A stretch of 64,000 bases of DNA from Lelliottia nimipressuralis (lineage in GTDB: Bacteria; Pseudomonadota; Gammaproteobacteria; Enterobacterales; Enterobacteriaceae), in assembly GCF_004115925.1 (NCBI RefSeq), contig NZ_SDDX01000019.1, forward strand, positions 186,001 through 250,000. Reading direction: 5' to 3'. The first letter of the stretch is position 1. Every line of letters begins with the position of its first letter. The notes below the pieces were generated by a model. It was not told the origin of the DNA. It ran no database searches and was given only the letters and a program-made list of their open reading frames with translations. Of this stretch, positions 15,171-24,436 are shown one piece after another. A program made the position numbers and the translations under genes.

Positions 15171-17261
15171 ATGTTCGCTAAATCACGGCTGGCACTGCTG
15201 GTGGGATGGGTGACCGGCAGCGTTGCGTTCCCTTTGCTGGCGCAGGATACGCCGAAAACCGAAACCGTCGTTGTCACCTCGCAAATGCAGAGTGGCGCCA
15301 CCAAACTCGAGACGCCGGATATCGAAACCCCGCAGTCGGTGTCGATCGTGACGCGCGAGCAGTTCGAAGAGCAGGGCGCGACCAGCGTGCGCCAGGCGGT
15401 GAGCTATACGCCTGGCGTCTACAGCAACCAGATTGGTGCGTCGAACCGCTTTGATTACATCGTGCTGCGCGGCTTCTCCGACGGCAGCCTGGATAACGTC
15501 TATCTCGACGGCCTGAAAATGATGGGGGACACCAACTCCCACAGCTCGCTGGTCGTCGATCCCTGGTTCCTGGAAAATATCGAAGTGGTGCGTGGCCCGG
15601 CATCCGTGCTGTACGGGCGCTCCTCGCCGGGCGGTATTGTGGCGCTGACCTCGCGCAAACCCTCATTTGATGCGGGCGGTGAGATCAAACTCTTCGCCGG
15701 GAATAACGATCAGCGCGGGGCGATGTTCGACGTCACCGGGCCGCTGGACGATAACGACCGCGTGGCCGCACGTCTGAGCGGGATGACCCGCTACGCCGAT
15801 TCGCAGTTTGGCCCGCTGAAGGAAGAGCGCTACGCGCTGATGCCGAGCCTCACCTGGCGTATCACCGACAATACGCGTCTCGATCTGATGGCCTATCTGC
15901 ATCGCGATCCGGAAGGCGGGAGCCACTCTGGCCTGCCGTACGAAGGCACCGTGGTTCCCCACGACGGCAAGAAGATTTCCAATACTTTCTTTGAAGGCGA
16001 AGACGATTACGACAAATATGACCGCCGCGAGAACATGGTCGGCTACAACATCGAACATATGTTTGATAGCGGCTGGTCGGTGCGCCAGAAGCTGCGCTAC
16101 CTGCATACCAAAGTCGAGCTGAATCAGGTCTATGCCGCAGGATGGCTGAACGAAACGGATCTAAATCGCGGCTACTCCGGTTCCGACGAGAAGATGAACG
16201 CGATCACGCTGGATAACCAGGTGGACGGCAGCTTCGATACCTGGGCGGTGAACCACCGTGTGCTGATCGGTCTGGACTATCAGGATCGCAGCAACAACAC
16301 CACCGGCTACTACGGCGGTTTCCCGCCGATTAACGCCTTCCATCCGGTGTACGGCGCGAAGCCGGATTACATCACCATGTACAGCAAAGAGAAGCACAAG
16401 CTGCGCCAGACGGGCTACTACCTGCAGGATCAGATGTCCATCGACCGCTGGCGTCTGACGCTGGGCGGGCGTTACGACCAGGTGAGCGTCTCCAATATCG
16501 ACAAGCTCAACAGCAGCCGCAGCGATCTGGATAAGAACAACTTCAGCAGCCGTGCGGCGCTGCTGTACCTGTTCGATAACGGCATTGCGCCGTACATCAG
16601 CTACTCCACGGCCTTCACGCCGACCAGCTTTGCCGATGAGAACGGCCAGATCCTGGACCCGATGAAAGGCAAGCAGTGGGAAGCAGGCGTGAAGGTGGAG
16701 CCGGAGGGGATGAACAGCCAGTTCAGCGCGTCGGTGTTCCGCATTAACCAGAAAAACATCGCCACCAAAGAGGAGCCGACAGATCCGTACCGCTCCATCG
16801 GGGAGATCGAATCGGAAGGCGTGGAGCTGGAAGCTATCGGCCAGCTCACCGACAGCCTGCGCGTGCAGGCGGCCTATACCTACACGGACATTCGCTATAA
16901 GAAGAGCAGCCCGGAAGAGGAGGGCAAACGCGCCGTCTACGCCCCGCGCAATATGGCCAGCACCTGGCTGAGCTACGATGTCAAAACCGGTCCGTTTGAC
17001 GGCCTGACGCTCGGTTCCGGCGTGCGTTACGTGAACGGTGTGACGAGCGATCGCCAGAACACGCACACGCTGCCGTCCTATACGCTGGTGGATGTGGCGG
17101 TGGGATACGATCTGTCGAAGCTGGGTGTGAAGGGGTTGAGCGCGCAGCTTAACGTGAACAACCTGACAGACGAAAACTACGTGGCGGCCTGTAACTCGCT
17201 CTCTTACTGCTACTTCGGCGCAGAGCGCAGTATTGTCGGCAGCGTGTCCTGGAAGTTCTGA
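15171..17261 (+). CDS. TonB-dependent siderophore receptor (FoxA/FhuA-like, hydroxamate type)
   Basis: A 696-residue outer-membrane receptor. Residues 1-24 are a signal peptide ending at LLAQ. The mature start KTETVVVTSQM holds the TonB box, followed by the plug domain (about 45-155: ETPQSVSIVTREQF, DNVYLDGLKMMGD, EVVRGPASVLYGRSSPGGIVAL) and a 22-strand beta barrel ending in SWKF. The last barrel segment, ENYVAACNSLSYCYFGAER, has the paired Cys of ferrioxamine/ferrichrome receptors. It imports a ferric hydroxamate with TonB-ExbBD energy. GGAG lies six bases before the ATG at 15171. It is preceded by an AraC-type regulator and a Fur-like site. Confidence 0.92.
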   Translation: MFAKSRLALLVGWVTGSVAFPLLAQDTPKTETVVVTSQMQSGATKLETPDIETPQSVSIVTREQFEEQGATSVRQAVSYTPGVYSNQIGASNRFDYIVLRGFSDGSLDNVYLDGLKMMGDTNSHSSLVVDPWFLENIEVVRGPASVLYGRSSPGGIVALTSRKPSFDAGGEIKLFAGNNDQRGAMFDVTGPLDDNDRVAARLSGMTRYADSQFGPLKEERYALMPSLTWRITDNTRLDLMAYLHRDPEGGSHSGLPYEGTVVPHDGKKISNTFFEGEDDYDKYDRRENMVGYNIEHMFDSGWSVRQKLRYLHTKVELNQVYAAGWLNETDLNRGYSGSDEKMNAITLDNQVDGSFDTWAVNHRVLIGLDYQDRSNNTTGYYGGFPPINAFHPVYGAKPDYITMYSKEKHKLRQTGYYLQDQMSIDRWRLTLGGRYDQVSVSNIDKLNSSRSDLDKNNFSSRAALLYLFDNGIAPYISYSTAFTPTSFADENGQILDPMKGKQWEAGVKVEPEGMNSQFSASVFRINQKNIATKEEPTDPYRSIGEIESEGVELEAIGQLTDSLRVQAAYTYTDIRYKKSSPEEEGKRAVYAPRNMASTWLSYDVKTGPFDGLTLGSGVRYVNGVTSDRQNTHTLPSYTLVDVAVGYDLSKLGVKGLSAQLNVNNLTDENYVAACNSLSYCYFGAERSIVGSVSWKF

Positions 17262-17277
17262 TGTGAGGCTCATGGAG

Positions 17278-17302
17278 AGTGTTGCCGCCCGGCGGCAACA
17301 CT
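17278..17302. terminator. Bidirectional hairpin between receptor and yjiR
   Basis: AGTGTTGCCGC and GCGGCAACACT form an eleven-base perfect stem with a three-base loop between two convergent genes. It touches the yjiR stop codon. Confidence 0.7.
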
Positions 17303-18716
17303 ACTCCTCCATGGCGATATAAGTCGCCTCGCCCATTTTCTTCAGCGCCTCACGATTTCTCTCGTTGGGCGGCAACGCGACGTTAATCCGCAGACAGTTG
17401 CGATATTTCCCGGATGCGGAAAACAGCGATCCCGCCGCAGCCTGAATCTTCAGCGCACACAGCTGCTTACTGACGCACACCATATCCACCTGCTCCGGTA
17501 ATTCCACCCACAGCAAAAAACTCCCCTGCGGGCGCGTCACGCAAATCTCAGCCGGGAAGTATTGCCGCACCCAGCAGGTGTAACGCTCCATATTTTGCTG
17601 ATAAATCTGACGCATACGCCGCACATGCCGGTGGTAATGCCCGTCGCGGATAAACGCCGCCACCGCCATCTGCGTAGCGGGAACGTTAAACCCGCCCGCC
17701 GCGTATTTCATGTGCATCACCCGATCGTAATAACGGCCTGGCACAATCCAGCCGACGCGCAGCCCAGGGGCGACAGTTTTGGTAAACGAACTGCACAGCA
17801 ACACGCGCCCGTCGATATCGAAAGAGTGAATGGTGCGCGGGCGTGGGTATTCCGCCGCCAGCTCGCCGTAAATATCATCTTCGACGATCACAATATCGTG
17901 TCGCTGGGCCAGCGCCAGAACCTGCCGTTTGCGCGCTTCCGGCATGATAAAGCCGAGCGGGTTATTACAGTTCGGCACCAGGATCACCGCTTTGATCGGC
18001 CACTGCTCCAGCGCCAGTTCCAGCGCTTCGATGCTGATCCCAGTTTCAGGATCCGTTGGGATCTCAATGGCTTTGATATCAAACCCGCGCAGCATCTGCA
18101 TGGTGCCGTGAAACGACGGCGACTCTACCGCCACAATATCTCCCGGCTTACACACGGAGAGCAGCGCCAGAGAGAGCGCGCCGTGGCAGCCGTTGGTGAT
18201 GACAATCTCGTCTGCCGCGACGGTCGATCCGCCATCGAGCATCAGGCGCGCGATCTGCTCACGCAGCTCTTTACGCCCCTCCAGCACGTCATAGCTCAGC
18301 ATTTCCGCCGGATTGTGCTGCGCGATGCGGCTCATCTCGCGCCACAGGGGTTTCAGGCTCGGCTGGGTTAGATCCGGCGAGCCGCCGCCAAAGGAGACCA
18401 TCTCGCGATCGCCGCGCGCATCGAGCAGCATCATCACTTCATCCCACTGGGTGACGTCCACCGGGCGCTGCACCGGGCGGGTCATCGCCGGAACGGGCGG
18501 CAGGGCTTTTTTCTGCGAGACAAAATAGCCTGAGCGCGGCTGGGGGGTAATCAGCTGAAGATTTTCGAGGATCTGATAGGCCTGCTGAATGGTGCTGATG
18601 CTGACGCCATGCTCCTGGCTAAGGGCACGCACCGACGGCAACCGCTCGCCGCTGCGATACAGCCCCTGTTCAATGCGTTGCGCCAGGAGATTGGCCAGAT
18701 GTTGGTAGCGCGTCAT
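17301..18716 (-). CDS. yjiR: MocR-type regulator YjiR (GntR HTH fused to aminotransferase fold)
   Basis: A 471-residue protein close to E. coli YjiR. Residues 1-70 are a GntR winged helix (RLPSVRALSQEHGVSISTIQQAYQIL); the rest is a class I aminotransferase fold that binds PLP, with the Schiff-base Lys in CSSFTKTVAPGLRVGW and the NCNNPLGF PLP-contact motif. MocR proteins use PLP adducts as effectors. The target is unknown, but the divergent gene yjiS is separated by a region with four TACAGAT-type repeats that probably bind YjiR. Confidence 0.93.
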   Translation of the reverse strand: MTRYQHLANLLAQRIEQGLYRSGERLPSVRALSQEHGVSISTIQQAYQILENLQLITPQPRSGYFVSQKKALPPVPAMTRPVQRPVDVTQWDEVMMLLDARGDREMVSFGGGSPDLTQPSLKPLWREMSRIAQHNPAEMLSYDVLEGRKELREQIARLMLDGGSTVAADEIVITNGCHGALSLALLSVCKPGDIVAVESPSFHGTMQMLRGFDIKAIEIPTDPETGISIEALELALEQWPIKAVILVPNCNNPLGFIMPEARKRQVLALAQRHDIVIVEDDIYGELAAEYPRPRTIHSFDIDGRVLLCSSFTKTVAPGLRVGWIVPGRYYDRVMHMKYAAGGFNVPATQMAVAAFIRDGHYHRHVRRMRQIYQQNMERYTCWVRQYFPAEICVTRPQGSFLLWVELPEQVDMVCVSKQLCALKIQAAAGSLFSASGKYRNCLRINVALPPNERNREALKKMGEATYIAMEE

Positions 18717-18738
18717 GCTGTATCCTCAAATGTGACCA

Positions 18739-18837
18739 TACAGATGGTTAAACCAGTACAGATTAGGGCGATAATCGCCATGCAGATTCATTTTTAGCGG
18801 ATCTGTATGTTAAAGAAAAGTTGTTTTTGAATCTGTA
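18739..18837. promoter_or_regulatory. Repeated TACAGAT motifs between yjiR and yjiS
   Basis: TACAGAT occurs at 18739-18745 and 18757-18763, and its complement ATCTGTA at 18801-18807 and 18831-18837; a related GCAGATT is at 18782. The first two are 18 bases apart. MocR regulators such as PdxR, GabR and TauR bind direct repeats near their own promoter, so these are plausible YjiR sites. Confidence 0.6.
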
Positions 18838-18892
18838 TTGTAAAGCCGGTTTCCGACGATGATAGAGCCTCAAACAGCGTGAGGAGAACATC

Positions 18893-19063
18893 ATGGAATT
18901 CAACGAAAACCGCCCAAACAGACCTTTTATCGGCTTCGTTTTTATCTGGCAGGCGTTTATTAAATGGCGTCGCCGTCAGCAGACGCGACGTGTGTTGCAG
19001 GGCATGAGCGACGAGCAGCTGAAGGATGTTGGATTAACGCGAAATGATGCATGCAATATCTGA
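18893..19063 (+). CDS. yjiS: DUF1127 protein YjiS
   Basis: A 56-residue basic protein with the DUF1127 core WRRRQQTRRVLQGMSDEQLKDVGLTR and the YjiS-type start MEFNENRPNRPFIGF. DUF1127 proteins are small, Arg-rich and act in RNA or phosphate/metabolic control in some bacteria; the role of YjiS is not established. GAGGAGAAC gives a strong ribosome site. It diverges from yjiR as in E. coli, and is followed directly by a long hairpin terminator. Confidence 0.9.
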   Translation: MEFNENRPNRPFIGFVFIWQAFIKWRRRQQTRRVLQGMSDEQLKDVGLTRNDACNI

Positions 19064-19070
19064 ATGGCAG

Positions 19071-19102
19071 GGCATTTATCTGCGGGGGAGCAGATAAATG
19101 CC
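19071..19102 (+). terminator. Terminator after yjiS
   Basis: GGCATTTATCTGC and GCAGATAAATGCC form a perfect 13-base stem around a six-base loop (GGGGGA), beginning 8 bases after the stop. It also faces the convergent DUF4282 gene. Confidence 0.7.
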
Positions 19103-19108
19103 TGAAGA

Positions 19109-19363
19109 TTACTCTGCGGTGGTTTTGCTGGTGTTTTCCGCGATGCGGCGCAGGTATTCGTTATTTTTAAACGCCACCATAATCAGCTCGAACATCACGC
19201 GACAGCCGATCAGGCTGAAAATCATGCCGATAAAACCGGTGAACAGATGCTCGGTGAACATGGAATACACACCGCCGATCAGAATCAGCACCATGGCGAT
19301 CCAGTAGAAAAAGACCAGCACGCGCGGCGTTAACAGATAATCAAATCCTAAAATTGACTTCAT
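19109..19363 (-). CDS. DUF4282 small inner-membrane protein
   Basis: An 84-residue protein with two transmembrane helices, VLVFFYWIAMVLILIGGVYSM (about 15-35) and GFIGMIFSLIGCRVMFELIMV (about 42-62), followed by a charged tail FKNNEYLRRIAENTSK. The FDYLLTPRVLVFFY start and RVMFELIMV motif fit the DUF4282 family. AAGGA lies seven bases before the ATG at 19363, so the longer ORF from 19438 is not needed. Its function is unknown. Confidence 0.8.
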   Translation of the reverse strand: MKSILGFDYLLTPRVLVFFYWIAMVLILIGGVYSMFTEHLFTGFIGMIFSLIGCRVMFELIMVAFKNNEYLRRIAENTSKTTAE

Positions 19364-19468
19364 TTTCTTGTCCTTAGAAAAATGTCGGAATCCGACGAAA
19401 TAAGCCCGCAGAGTATAAAGAGATGTTCTGTCACGCACACCTACGAAATTTATCGGGTCCGATACTGG

Positions 19469-20860
19469 CTACTCCAGCAGGCGCAGGGTCTCGGCCTGCG
19501 GGCGTCGCAGCAGTTCCAGCGCCTCGTCATAGCTGCGCACGTTGTTATAGCCCATCACCAGCCCGTAGCGTTTACCGGAACCGCGATACCACTCTGAAAG
19601 CGCATTGACCTGCAGCTGCTGCGCCTGCCAGCAGCGGGCGATCTCGCGGTCGCAACTGCCTGCGCTCAGGAATGCCACGATATGCATTCCGCCATCGTTT
19701 TGCTCAGTGAAAAACCGCTCGCCATACACCTCCTGTAGTGCGGCGATCATCCAGTCGCGACGCTGCTGGTAGAGTGTGCGCATCTTTTTCAGATGGCGGA
19801 AAAAGTGGCCATCGTTAAGAAAGGTGGTGAGAATTTTTTGCGTCAGTACCGGCTGGCCGCTGGCAACAATATCCGCGCAGTCGGTAAAGGCCTCCACGGT
19901 GCTGGCGGGCATCACCAGATAGCCCATGCGCAGGGAGGGCATCACGGTTTTGCTGAATGTGCCCATAAAGATCACCCGGTCGTGACGATCGAGGCTTTTC
20001 AACGACGGCAGCACTTTGCGGGTGTAGTGAAACTCGCCGTCGTAGTCGTCCTCGATGATCCACGCCTCGTTATGTGTTGCCCAGTCGAGCAACTGCTGTT
20101 TGCGCGGCAGGGAAAGCGTTACCGCCAGCGGGCTTTGATGTGAAGGGGTAACGATGGCAAAACGGGCGTCGCGGTGGTGGCGCAGAAGATACTCCGTGTC
20201 CATCCCGGCGCGATCCACGGGCACCGTGTGCAGGCGCGGGACGATCCGCTTTAACAGCTGCTGCCCCATAAAATAGCCCGGATCTTCGAACACCACTTTA
20301 TCGCTGCGGCTTGCCAGCGTATCAAGGATCAGCCGCAGGCTGCCGCTGTACCCGCTGGTGATCAGCACCTGTTCTGCCGTGCAGGACAATCCGCGCGAAA
20401 TGTTCAGGTAACTGGCAATCGCCTGGCGCAGGGGATACCAGCCCATGACCGGCGGGTTCAGCATCTCTTCCTGGCGCATCGATCGTGTCGCCAGGCCTGC
20501 CAGCAGCAGCCACTTTTTATAGGGAAAACTGTCCAGCGCCGGAATACCCGGACGCAGGAAACCGGCGCGCTCGCGCTGGCTGATGAGCGATTCCGGCAGC
20601 GTGCCGGTGGCCTGCTCAGCGGGAGCCGGTTGTTTCGCCGGGAGGGTTAAATCGGGATTCACCCGCGTCCCGCGCGCCCCCTCGCTCACCAGATAGCCCT
20701 CTCCGATCAAGATAGCGTAAGCCGTTTCGACGGTTTTGCGCGCCACTTTTAGCTCTTCGGCCAGCACGCGGATGGCAGGCACTTTGTCGCCGGGCTTCAG
20801 CACGCCGCGCGTGATGTTGTCGCGATAGCGGGTGTAGATATCGTGATAGCCCGATTTCAT
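19469..20860 (-). CDS. MocR-type regulator (GntR HTH plus aminotransferase fold)
   Basis: A 463-residue PdxR/GabR-like regulator. The N-terminal HTH is KVPAIRVLAEELKVARKTVETAYAIL; the PLP-binding fold carries FMGTFSKTVMPSLRMGYLV with the likely Schiff-base Lys and WIIEDDYDGEFHY. It diverges from the AhpD-like gene (101-base gap), which it may regulate. It is not similar enough to YjiR to be a recent duplicate. The effector is unknown. GAGGTAGG precedes the start. Confidence 0.9.
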   Translation of the reverse strand: MKSGYHDIYTRYRDNITRGVLKPGDKVPAIRVLAEELKVARKTVETAYAILIGEGYLVSEGARGTRVNPDLTLPAKQPAPAEQATGTLPESLISQRERAGFLRPGIPALDSFPYKKWLLLAGLATRSMRQEEMLNPPVMGWYPLRQAIASYLNISRGLSCTAEQVLITSGYSGSLRLILDTLASRSDKVVFEDPGYFMGQQLLKRIVPRLHTVPVDRAGMDTEYLLRHHRDARFAIVTPSHQSPLAVTLSLPRKQQLLDWATHNEAWIIEDDYDGEFHYTRKVLPSLKSLDRHDRVIFMGTFSKTVMPSLRMGYLVMPASTVEAFTDCADIVASGQPVLTQKILTTFLNDGHFFRHLKKMRTLYQQRRDWMIAALQEVYGERFFTEQNDGGMHIVAFLSAGSCDREIARCWQAQQLQVNALSEWYRGSGKRYGLVMGYNNVRSYDEALELLRRPQAETLRLLE

Positions 20861-20961
20861 GTCCTACCTCGTTTCCTGAATTTTGTATCTTTTTACTATG
20901 TCATGATCGGCGTAGATTTGCCCCATCGCATTTGATATGCCGCACAAAAAGAGGAAAGACA

Positions 20962-21441
20962 ATGAGCACTCGCGTTAACCACCATAAAGCCACACCTGCA
21001 CTTGCCAAAGCCCTGTCCGACCTGAGCATGGCGATCGGCAAAACCTCCATCGACCCGGCCCTGAAGCACTTGATCGATATCCGCGTCTCTCAGCTGAACG
21101 GCTGCACGTTCTGTCTGGATATGCACTCGAAAGAGGCGAAAATTGCCGGTGAGCGCGAGCTGCGCCTGTATCATCTGGCGGCCTGGCGCGAGTCGCCGCT
21201 GTTCAGCGCTCGCGAAAAAGCGGCGCTGGCCTTCGCCGAAGCGCTGACCCAAATCAGCGTCCACGGCATCAGCGACGAACTGTACTGCAGCGTGGCTGAG
21301 CACTTCTCCGACACCGAGATTTCAGAGCTTAACTTCGCCATCGTGGCGATCAACGCCTGGAACCGTCTGGGCATTACCTCGCGCATGGAGCCGGGTGCAA
21401 TGGATGCGGCTTACGGCCTGAACAAAGCTAACCTGGAATAA
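20962..21441 (+). CDS. Carboxymuconolactone decarboxylase / AhpD-like peroxidase family protein
   Basis: A 159-residue all-helical protein with the AhpD core motif NGCTFCLDMHSKEA (C-x-x-C-x-x-x-H), the redox Cys pair and proton-relay His of alkylhydroperoxidase-like proteins. It probably reduces peroxides or a related electrophile with a thiol donor. The start MSTRVNHHK at 20962 follows GAGGAAAG. It is divergent from a MocR regulator and convergent with the LysR gene, whose end overlaps it by 14 bases. Confidence 0.88.
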   Translation: MSTRVNHHKATPALAKALSDLSMAIGKTSIDPALKHLIDIRVSQLNGCTFCLDMHSKEAKIAGERELRLYHLAAWRESPLFSAREKAALAFAEALTQISVHGISDELYCSVAEHFSDTEISELNFAIVAINAWNRLGITSRMEPGAMDAAYGLNKANLE

Positions 21442-22330
21442 TCCCGCGTTCGCGAACCAGTGCCACTAGCGCCCGCAACCCCGGCGGGACGTGCCGGTGG
21501 CCGGGATAGTAGAGGCGCAGTCCGGCAAAGGGCTGCGTCCAGTCATTTAACACGCTTACCAGTTCCCCCGATGCCAGCTCTTGCTGGATATAAAGTTCCG
21601 GTAAAAAACCGACTCCCAGCCCCGCTTTCACCGCCCGTATCGAGGCAAACAGATCCGACGTCGCAAAACGCGGCGGGACGGCCAGGGCATAGCGCTCGCC
21701 GCGCCGTTCCAGCTCCCAGCGATAAATCCCGCCGTGCGACATGCGCATTCCAATCCCCTGATGATTGCGCAAATCATCCGGCGTTTGCGGAATACCGTGG
21801 CGGGCAAAATAGTCCGGTGTGGCAGTGACAAGCTGGCGGATATCGGCGGTGAGCGGGATGGCGATCATGTCCTGTGGGACAGACTCTTCCAGGCGGATCC
21901 CGGCGTCAAACCCCTCGGCGACAATGTCGATCAGGCGCGCTTCACTGACGGTCTCCACGCGCATTTTGGGGTAGCGGATCATGTAGTCGATCAGCAGATC
22001 GTCCAGAAAAAGGGGGCCGATATTGTTCGGCACATTCAGGCGCAGCGTTCCGGCAGGTTCGTCCGTCTCGCTGTGGATCTCTTCGCTGGCCTGGCGGATC
22101 GCCTGCAATGCCGGGCCGATACGCGCCACATAGCGCTGCCCGGCGTCCGTCAGCGCAACGCTGCGGGTGGTGCGGTTAAACAGCCGCGTCTGCAGGCGGC
22201 TTTCCAGCCCGGCGATGGCATTGCTCACTGCTGTTGCCGACATGTTGAGTTCCTGCGCTGCGCCGCGAAAACTGCCGCGCCGCACCACGGCCATCACCAC
22301 TTCCAGCTCTGTCAGTCCTGAACGGTGCAT
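21428..22330 (-). CDS. LysR-family regulator divergent from the aldehyde dehydrogenase
   Basis: A 300-residue LysR protein: N-terminal HTH ([45 protein letters not shown], about 13-58) and a two-lobed effector domain. [19 protein letters not shown] is typical of the subgroup that controls small oxidative or detoxifying enzymes from a divergent promoter. The partner here is the aldehyde dehydrogenase starting at 22430, 99 bases away; GATTATC-type repeats in the gap may be its site. The effector is unknown. Confidence 0.9.
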   Translation of the reverse strand: MHRSGLTELEVVMAVVRRGSFRGAAQELNMSATAVSNAIAGLESRLQTRLFNRTTRSVALTDAGQRYVARIGPALQAIRQASEEIHSETDEPAGTLRLNVPNNIGPLFLDDLLIDYMIRYPKMRVETVSEARLIDIVAEGFDAGIRLEESVPQDMIAIPLTADIRQLVTATPDYFARHGIPQTPDDLRNHQGIGMRMSHGGIYRWELERRGERYALAVPPRFATSDLFASIRAVKAGLGVGFLPELYIQQELASGELVSVLNDWTQPFAGLRLYYPGHRHVPPGLRALVALVRERGIIPG

Positions 22331-22429
22331 AGATTATCCTGAAAATCGCAATAACCTTTGCAGGATAGCGTGGATTATCGAAACGTAAAAGGCGTGCCAG
22401 ACTGGGCTCTTCCAGCCTGAGGAGGTGTT

Positions 22430-23839
22430 ATGCGTCATATCGATCGGATTTTTATCAACGGTGAATTTGTCACACCGCACGGCACAGAGCGTTTTGATCT
22501 CTACAACCCGGCGACCGCGCAGGTGTTCGGGCAGGTTCGGCTTGCGGATGAACTCGACGCGGAACGCGCCATCAGCGCGGCCAAGGCTGCGTTTCCTGCG
22601 TGGGCGAGGACCACACGCGAGGCGCGCATTGCTGCCCTCAAACGGATGCATGCGGCGGTCGCGGCGCGTCATGACGATTTGCTGGAGGCGATTATCGAAG
22701 AGTACGGTGCTCCTGCGTCGCGATCGGCGTGGATGGCGAGTTATCCGGCAGAGGTGATAGCCCAGGCCATCGACGCGCTGACGGCGTTTGAATTCACGAC
22801 CGAGGTCGGCGCCGCCACGGTACAGATGGTGCCGCTTGGCGTGGCGGGGCTTATCACGCCGTGGAACAGCGATGCAGGGTTTATCTGCGGCAAGCTGGCG
22901 GCATCGCTGGCGGCGGGCTGTTCGGCAGTGATTAAACCGAGCGAAATGAGCGCATGGCAGACGCAGATTATCACCGAAGCCCTGAGCGAAGCCGGATTAC
23001 CGCCGGGGGTGTTTAACATCGTCACCGGGCGCGGCGAGACGGTGGGGGAGACTATCAGCCGTCATCCGGACGTGGCAAAAATATCGTTTACCGGTTCAAC
23101 CGCTACCGGCAAAGCGATTCTGCGCAACGCCGCTGAGAGCTTTAAGCGCGTAACGCTGGAGTTAGGCGGTAAATCGCCGACGATTGTGCTGGAAGACGCC
23201 GATTTAAGCCAGGCGGTTCCGCTGGCAATCCAGGCTGGCCTGATGAACAGCGGCCAGGCGTGCGTGGCCGGGACGCGCATTCTGGTGCCACGCTCACGCA
23301 AAGCGGAATGCGAAGCGGCGCTGGCGCAGGCGATGGCGGCAGTGAAATCGGGCGATCCGCGTGACCCGGCGACGGAAGTGGGGCCGATGGTCAGCGAAAA
23401 ACAGTGGCGGCGCGTGCAGGGTTACATCCGCAAAGGTACAGAAGAGGGGGCGCGTCTGCTGGCAGGGGGTGAAGGGCGTCCGGAGGGCACACAAAACGGC
23501 TGGTTTGTCCGTCCGACGCTGTTTACGGATGTCGATAACCAGATGACCATCGCCCGCGAGGAGATTTTTGGCCCGGTGCTGTCGATTATCGCCTATCGCG
23601 ATGAGGCCGAAGCTATCGCCATTGCCAACGATACGGATTATGGCCTGAGCGCGCTGGTGCTGGGCGGCGAGCGTGCGCGTGGCGTTGCACAACAAATTGA
23701 GTCTGGCCGGGTACTGGTTAATACGCTCGCCCACGAACCGAAAGCACCTTTCGGCGGATTCAAACACTCGGGCGTAGGCCGCGAGATGGGCGCGTGGGGG
23801 ATCAGCGCATTTATGGAGCCTAAAACGATGATTGAATAA
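22430..23839 (+). CDS. NAD(P)-dependent aldehyde dehydrogenase
   Basis: A 469-residue ALDH. Visible landmarks are the cofactor motif PLGVAGLITPWNSD, FTGSTATGKAI, the general base Glu in LELGGKSPTIVL and catalytic Cys in NSGQACVAGTRI, with FGGFKHSGVGREMG at the end. It oxidises an aldehyde to the acid in the cytoplasm; substrate unknown. AGGAGG precedes the ATG. It is divergent from a LysR regulator and followed by a hairpin at 23848-23870. Confidence 0.9.
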   Translation: MRHIDRIFINGEFVTPHGTERFDLYNPATAQVFGQVRLADELDAERAISAAKAAFPAWARTTREARIAALKRMHAAVAARHDDLLEAIIEEYGAPASRSAWMASYPAEVIAQAIDALTAFEFTTEVGAATVQMVPLGVAGLITPWNSDAGFICGKLAASLAAGCSAVIKPSEMSAWQTQIITEALSEAGLPPGVFNIVTGRGETVGETISRHPDVAKISFTGSTATGKAILRNAAESFKRVTLELGGKSPTIVLEDADLSQAVPLAIQAGLMNSGQACVAGTRILVPRSRKAECEAALAQAMAAVKSGDPRDPATEVGPMVSEKQWRRVQGYIRKGTEEGARLLAGGEGRPEGTQNGWFVRPTLFTDVDNQMTIAREEIFGPVLSIIAYRDEAEAIAIANDTDYGLSALVLGGERARGVAQQIESGRVLVNTLAHEPKAPFGGFKHSGVGREMGAWGISAFMEPKTMIE

Positions 23840-23847
23840 AACCCCGC

Positions 23848-23870
23848 CCGGTGGGCGCAGTGCCCACCGG
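23848..23870 (+). terminator. Terminator after the aldehyde dehydrogenase
   Basis: CCGGTGGGC and GCCCACCGG make a perfect nine-base stem with loop GCAGT, 8 bases after the stop. It separates the dehydrogenase from the MarR gene. Confidence 0.6.
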
Positions 23871-23913
23871 CTTATGAATTCGCAATTCCTGCTCTTTTCC
23901 CTCTCGTTTCTTG

Positions 23914-23933
23914 ATAGTTACCCTGATAACTAT
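23914..23933. promoter_or_regulatory. Palindromic operator before the MarR gene
   Basis: ATAGTTA and TAACTAT are perfect seven-base arms around CCCTGA, 33 bases before the GTG start at 23967. Symmetry, size and place are those of an autoregulatory MarR/SlyA operator. Confidence 0.65.
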
Positions 23934-23966
23934 TATCTTGCTTACGGTGATGAGAGGGGGGTTCCC

Positions 23967-24431
23967 GTGAGCGAAGATGATCTGTTTTGCCGCAGGCCGA
24001 TGGGCATGCGGATGGCGATGATTGTGCGTCAATGGCGCGCGGTCATTGATGATGCCATTCTCGATACGGGACTCACCCAGTCGAGCTGGACGGTGATGAT
24101 GCAGCTCAAATCGCTTGGCGATAACGTCTCGGTCAGCGAACTGGCGGAAGTGCAGGGTATCGAACTGCCGCCGCTGATGCGCACCCTGACTCAGCTGGAA
24201 AAGCAGGGTTATCTGCTGCGCACGGTATCACCTTATGACAAGCGCATCCGCTTGCTCACCCTCACGCCGGAAGGTCACGCGGTCCTGAAAACGCTCACCC
24301 AGGTGGTCGAAAATTTTCAGCAACGTGTGTCATATAATATCGCGCCAGAACATCTTGAGATTTTCTGCGCAACATTAAATCAAATCGCCTGCAATTTGCG
24401 ATCAATCCGCGAAGAAGACAACAAGATCTAA
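23967..24431 (+). CDS. MarR/SlyA-family regulator of the efflux pair
   Basis: A 154-residue MarR protein from a GTG start after GAGAGGGGGG. SWTVMMQLKSLGDNVSVSELAEVQGIELPPLMRTLTQLEKQGYLLR is the winged-helix DNA-binding region and SPYDKRIRLLTLTPEG the wing. It precedes the HlyD-type and DUF2955 genes by 5 bases and should repress them until a small aromatic or drug-like ligand binds. The palindrome at 23914-23933 is its likely operator. An upstream ATG (23832) would extend it through that operator and is rejected. Confidence 0.88.
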   Translation: MSEDDLFCRRPMGMRMAMIVRQWRAVIDDAILDTGLTQSSWTVMMQLKSLGDNVSVSELAEVQGIELPPLMRTLTQLEKQGYLLRTVSPYDKRIRLLTLTPEGHAVLKTLTQVVENFQQRVSYNIAPEHLEIFCATLNQIACNLRSIREEDNKI

Positions 24432-24436
24432 AAATA

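Noticed and set aside
16161-17273. 370-codon open frame opposite the TonB receptor
   Set aside because: Shadow ORF; the receptor on the other strand has a signal peptide, plug and barrel motifs.
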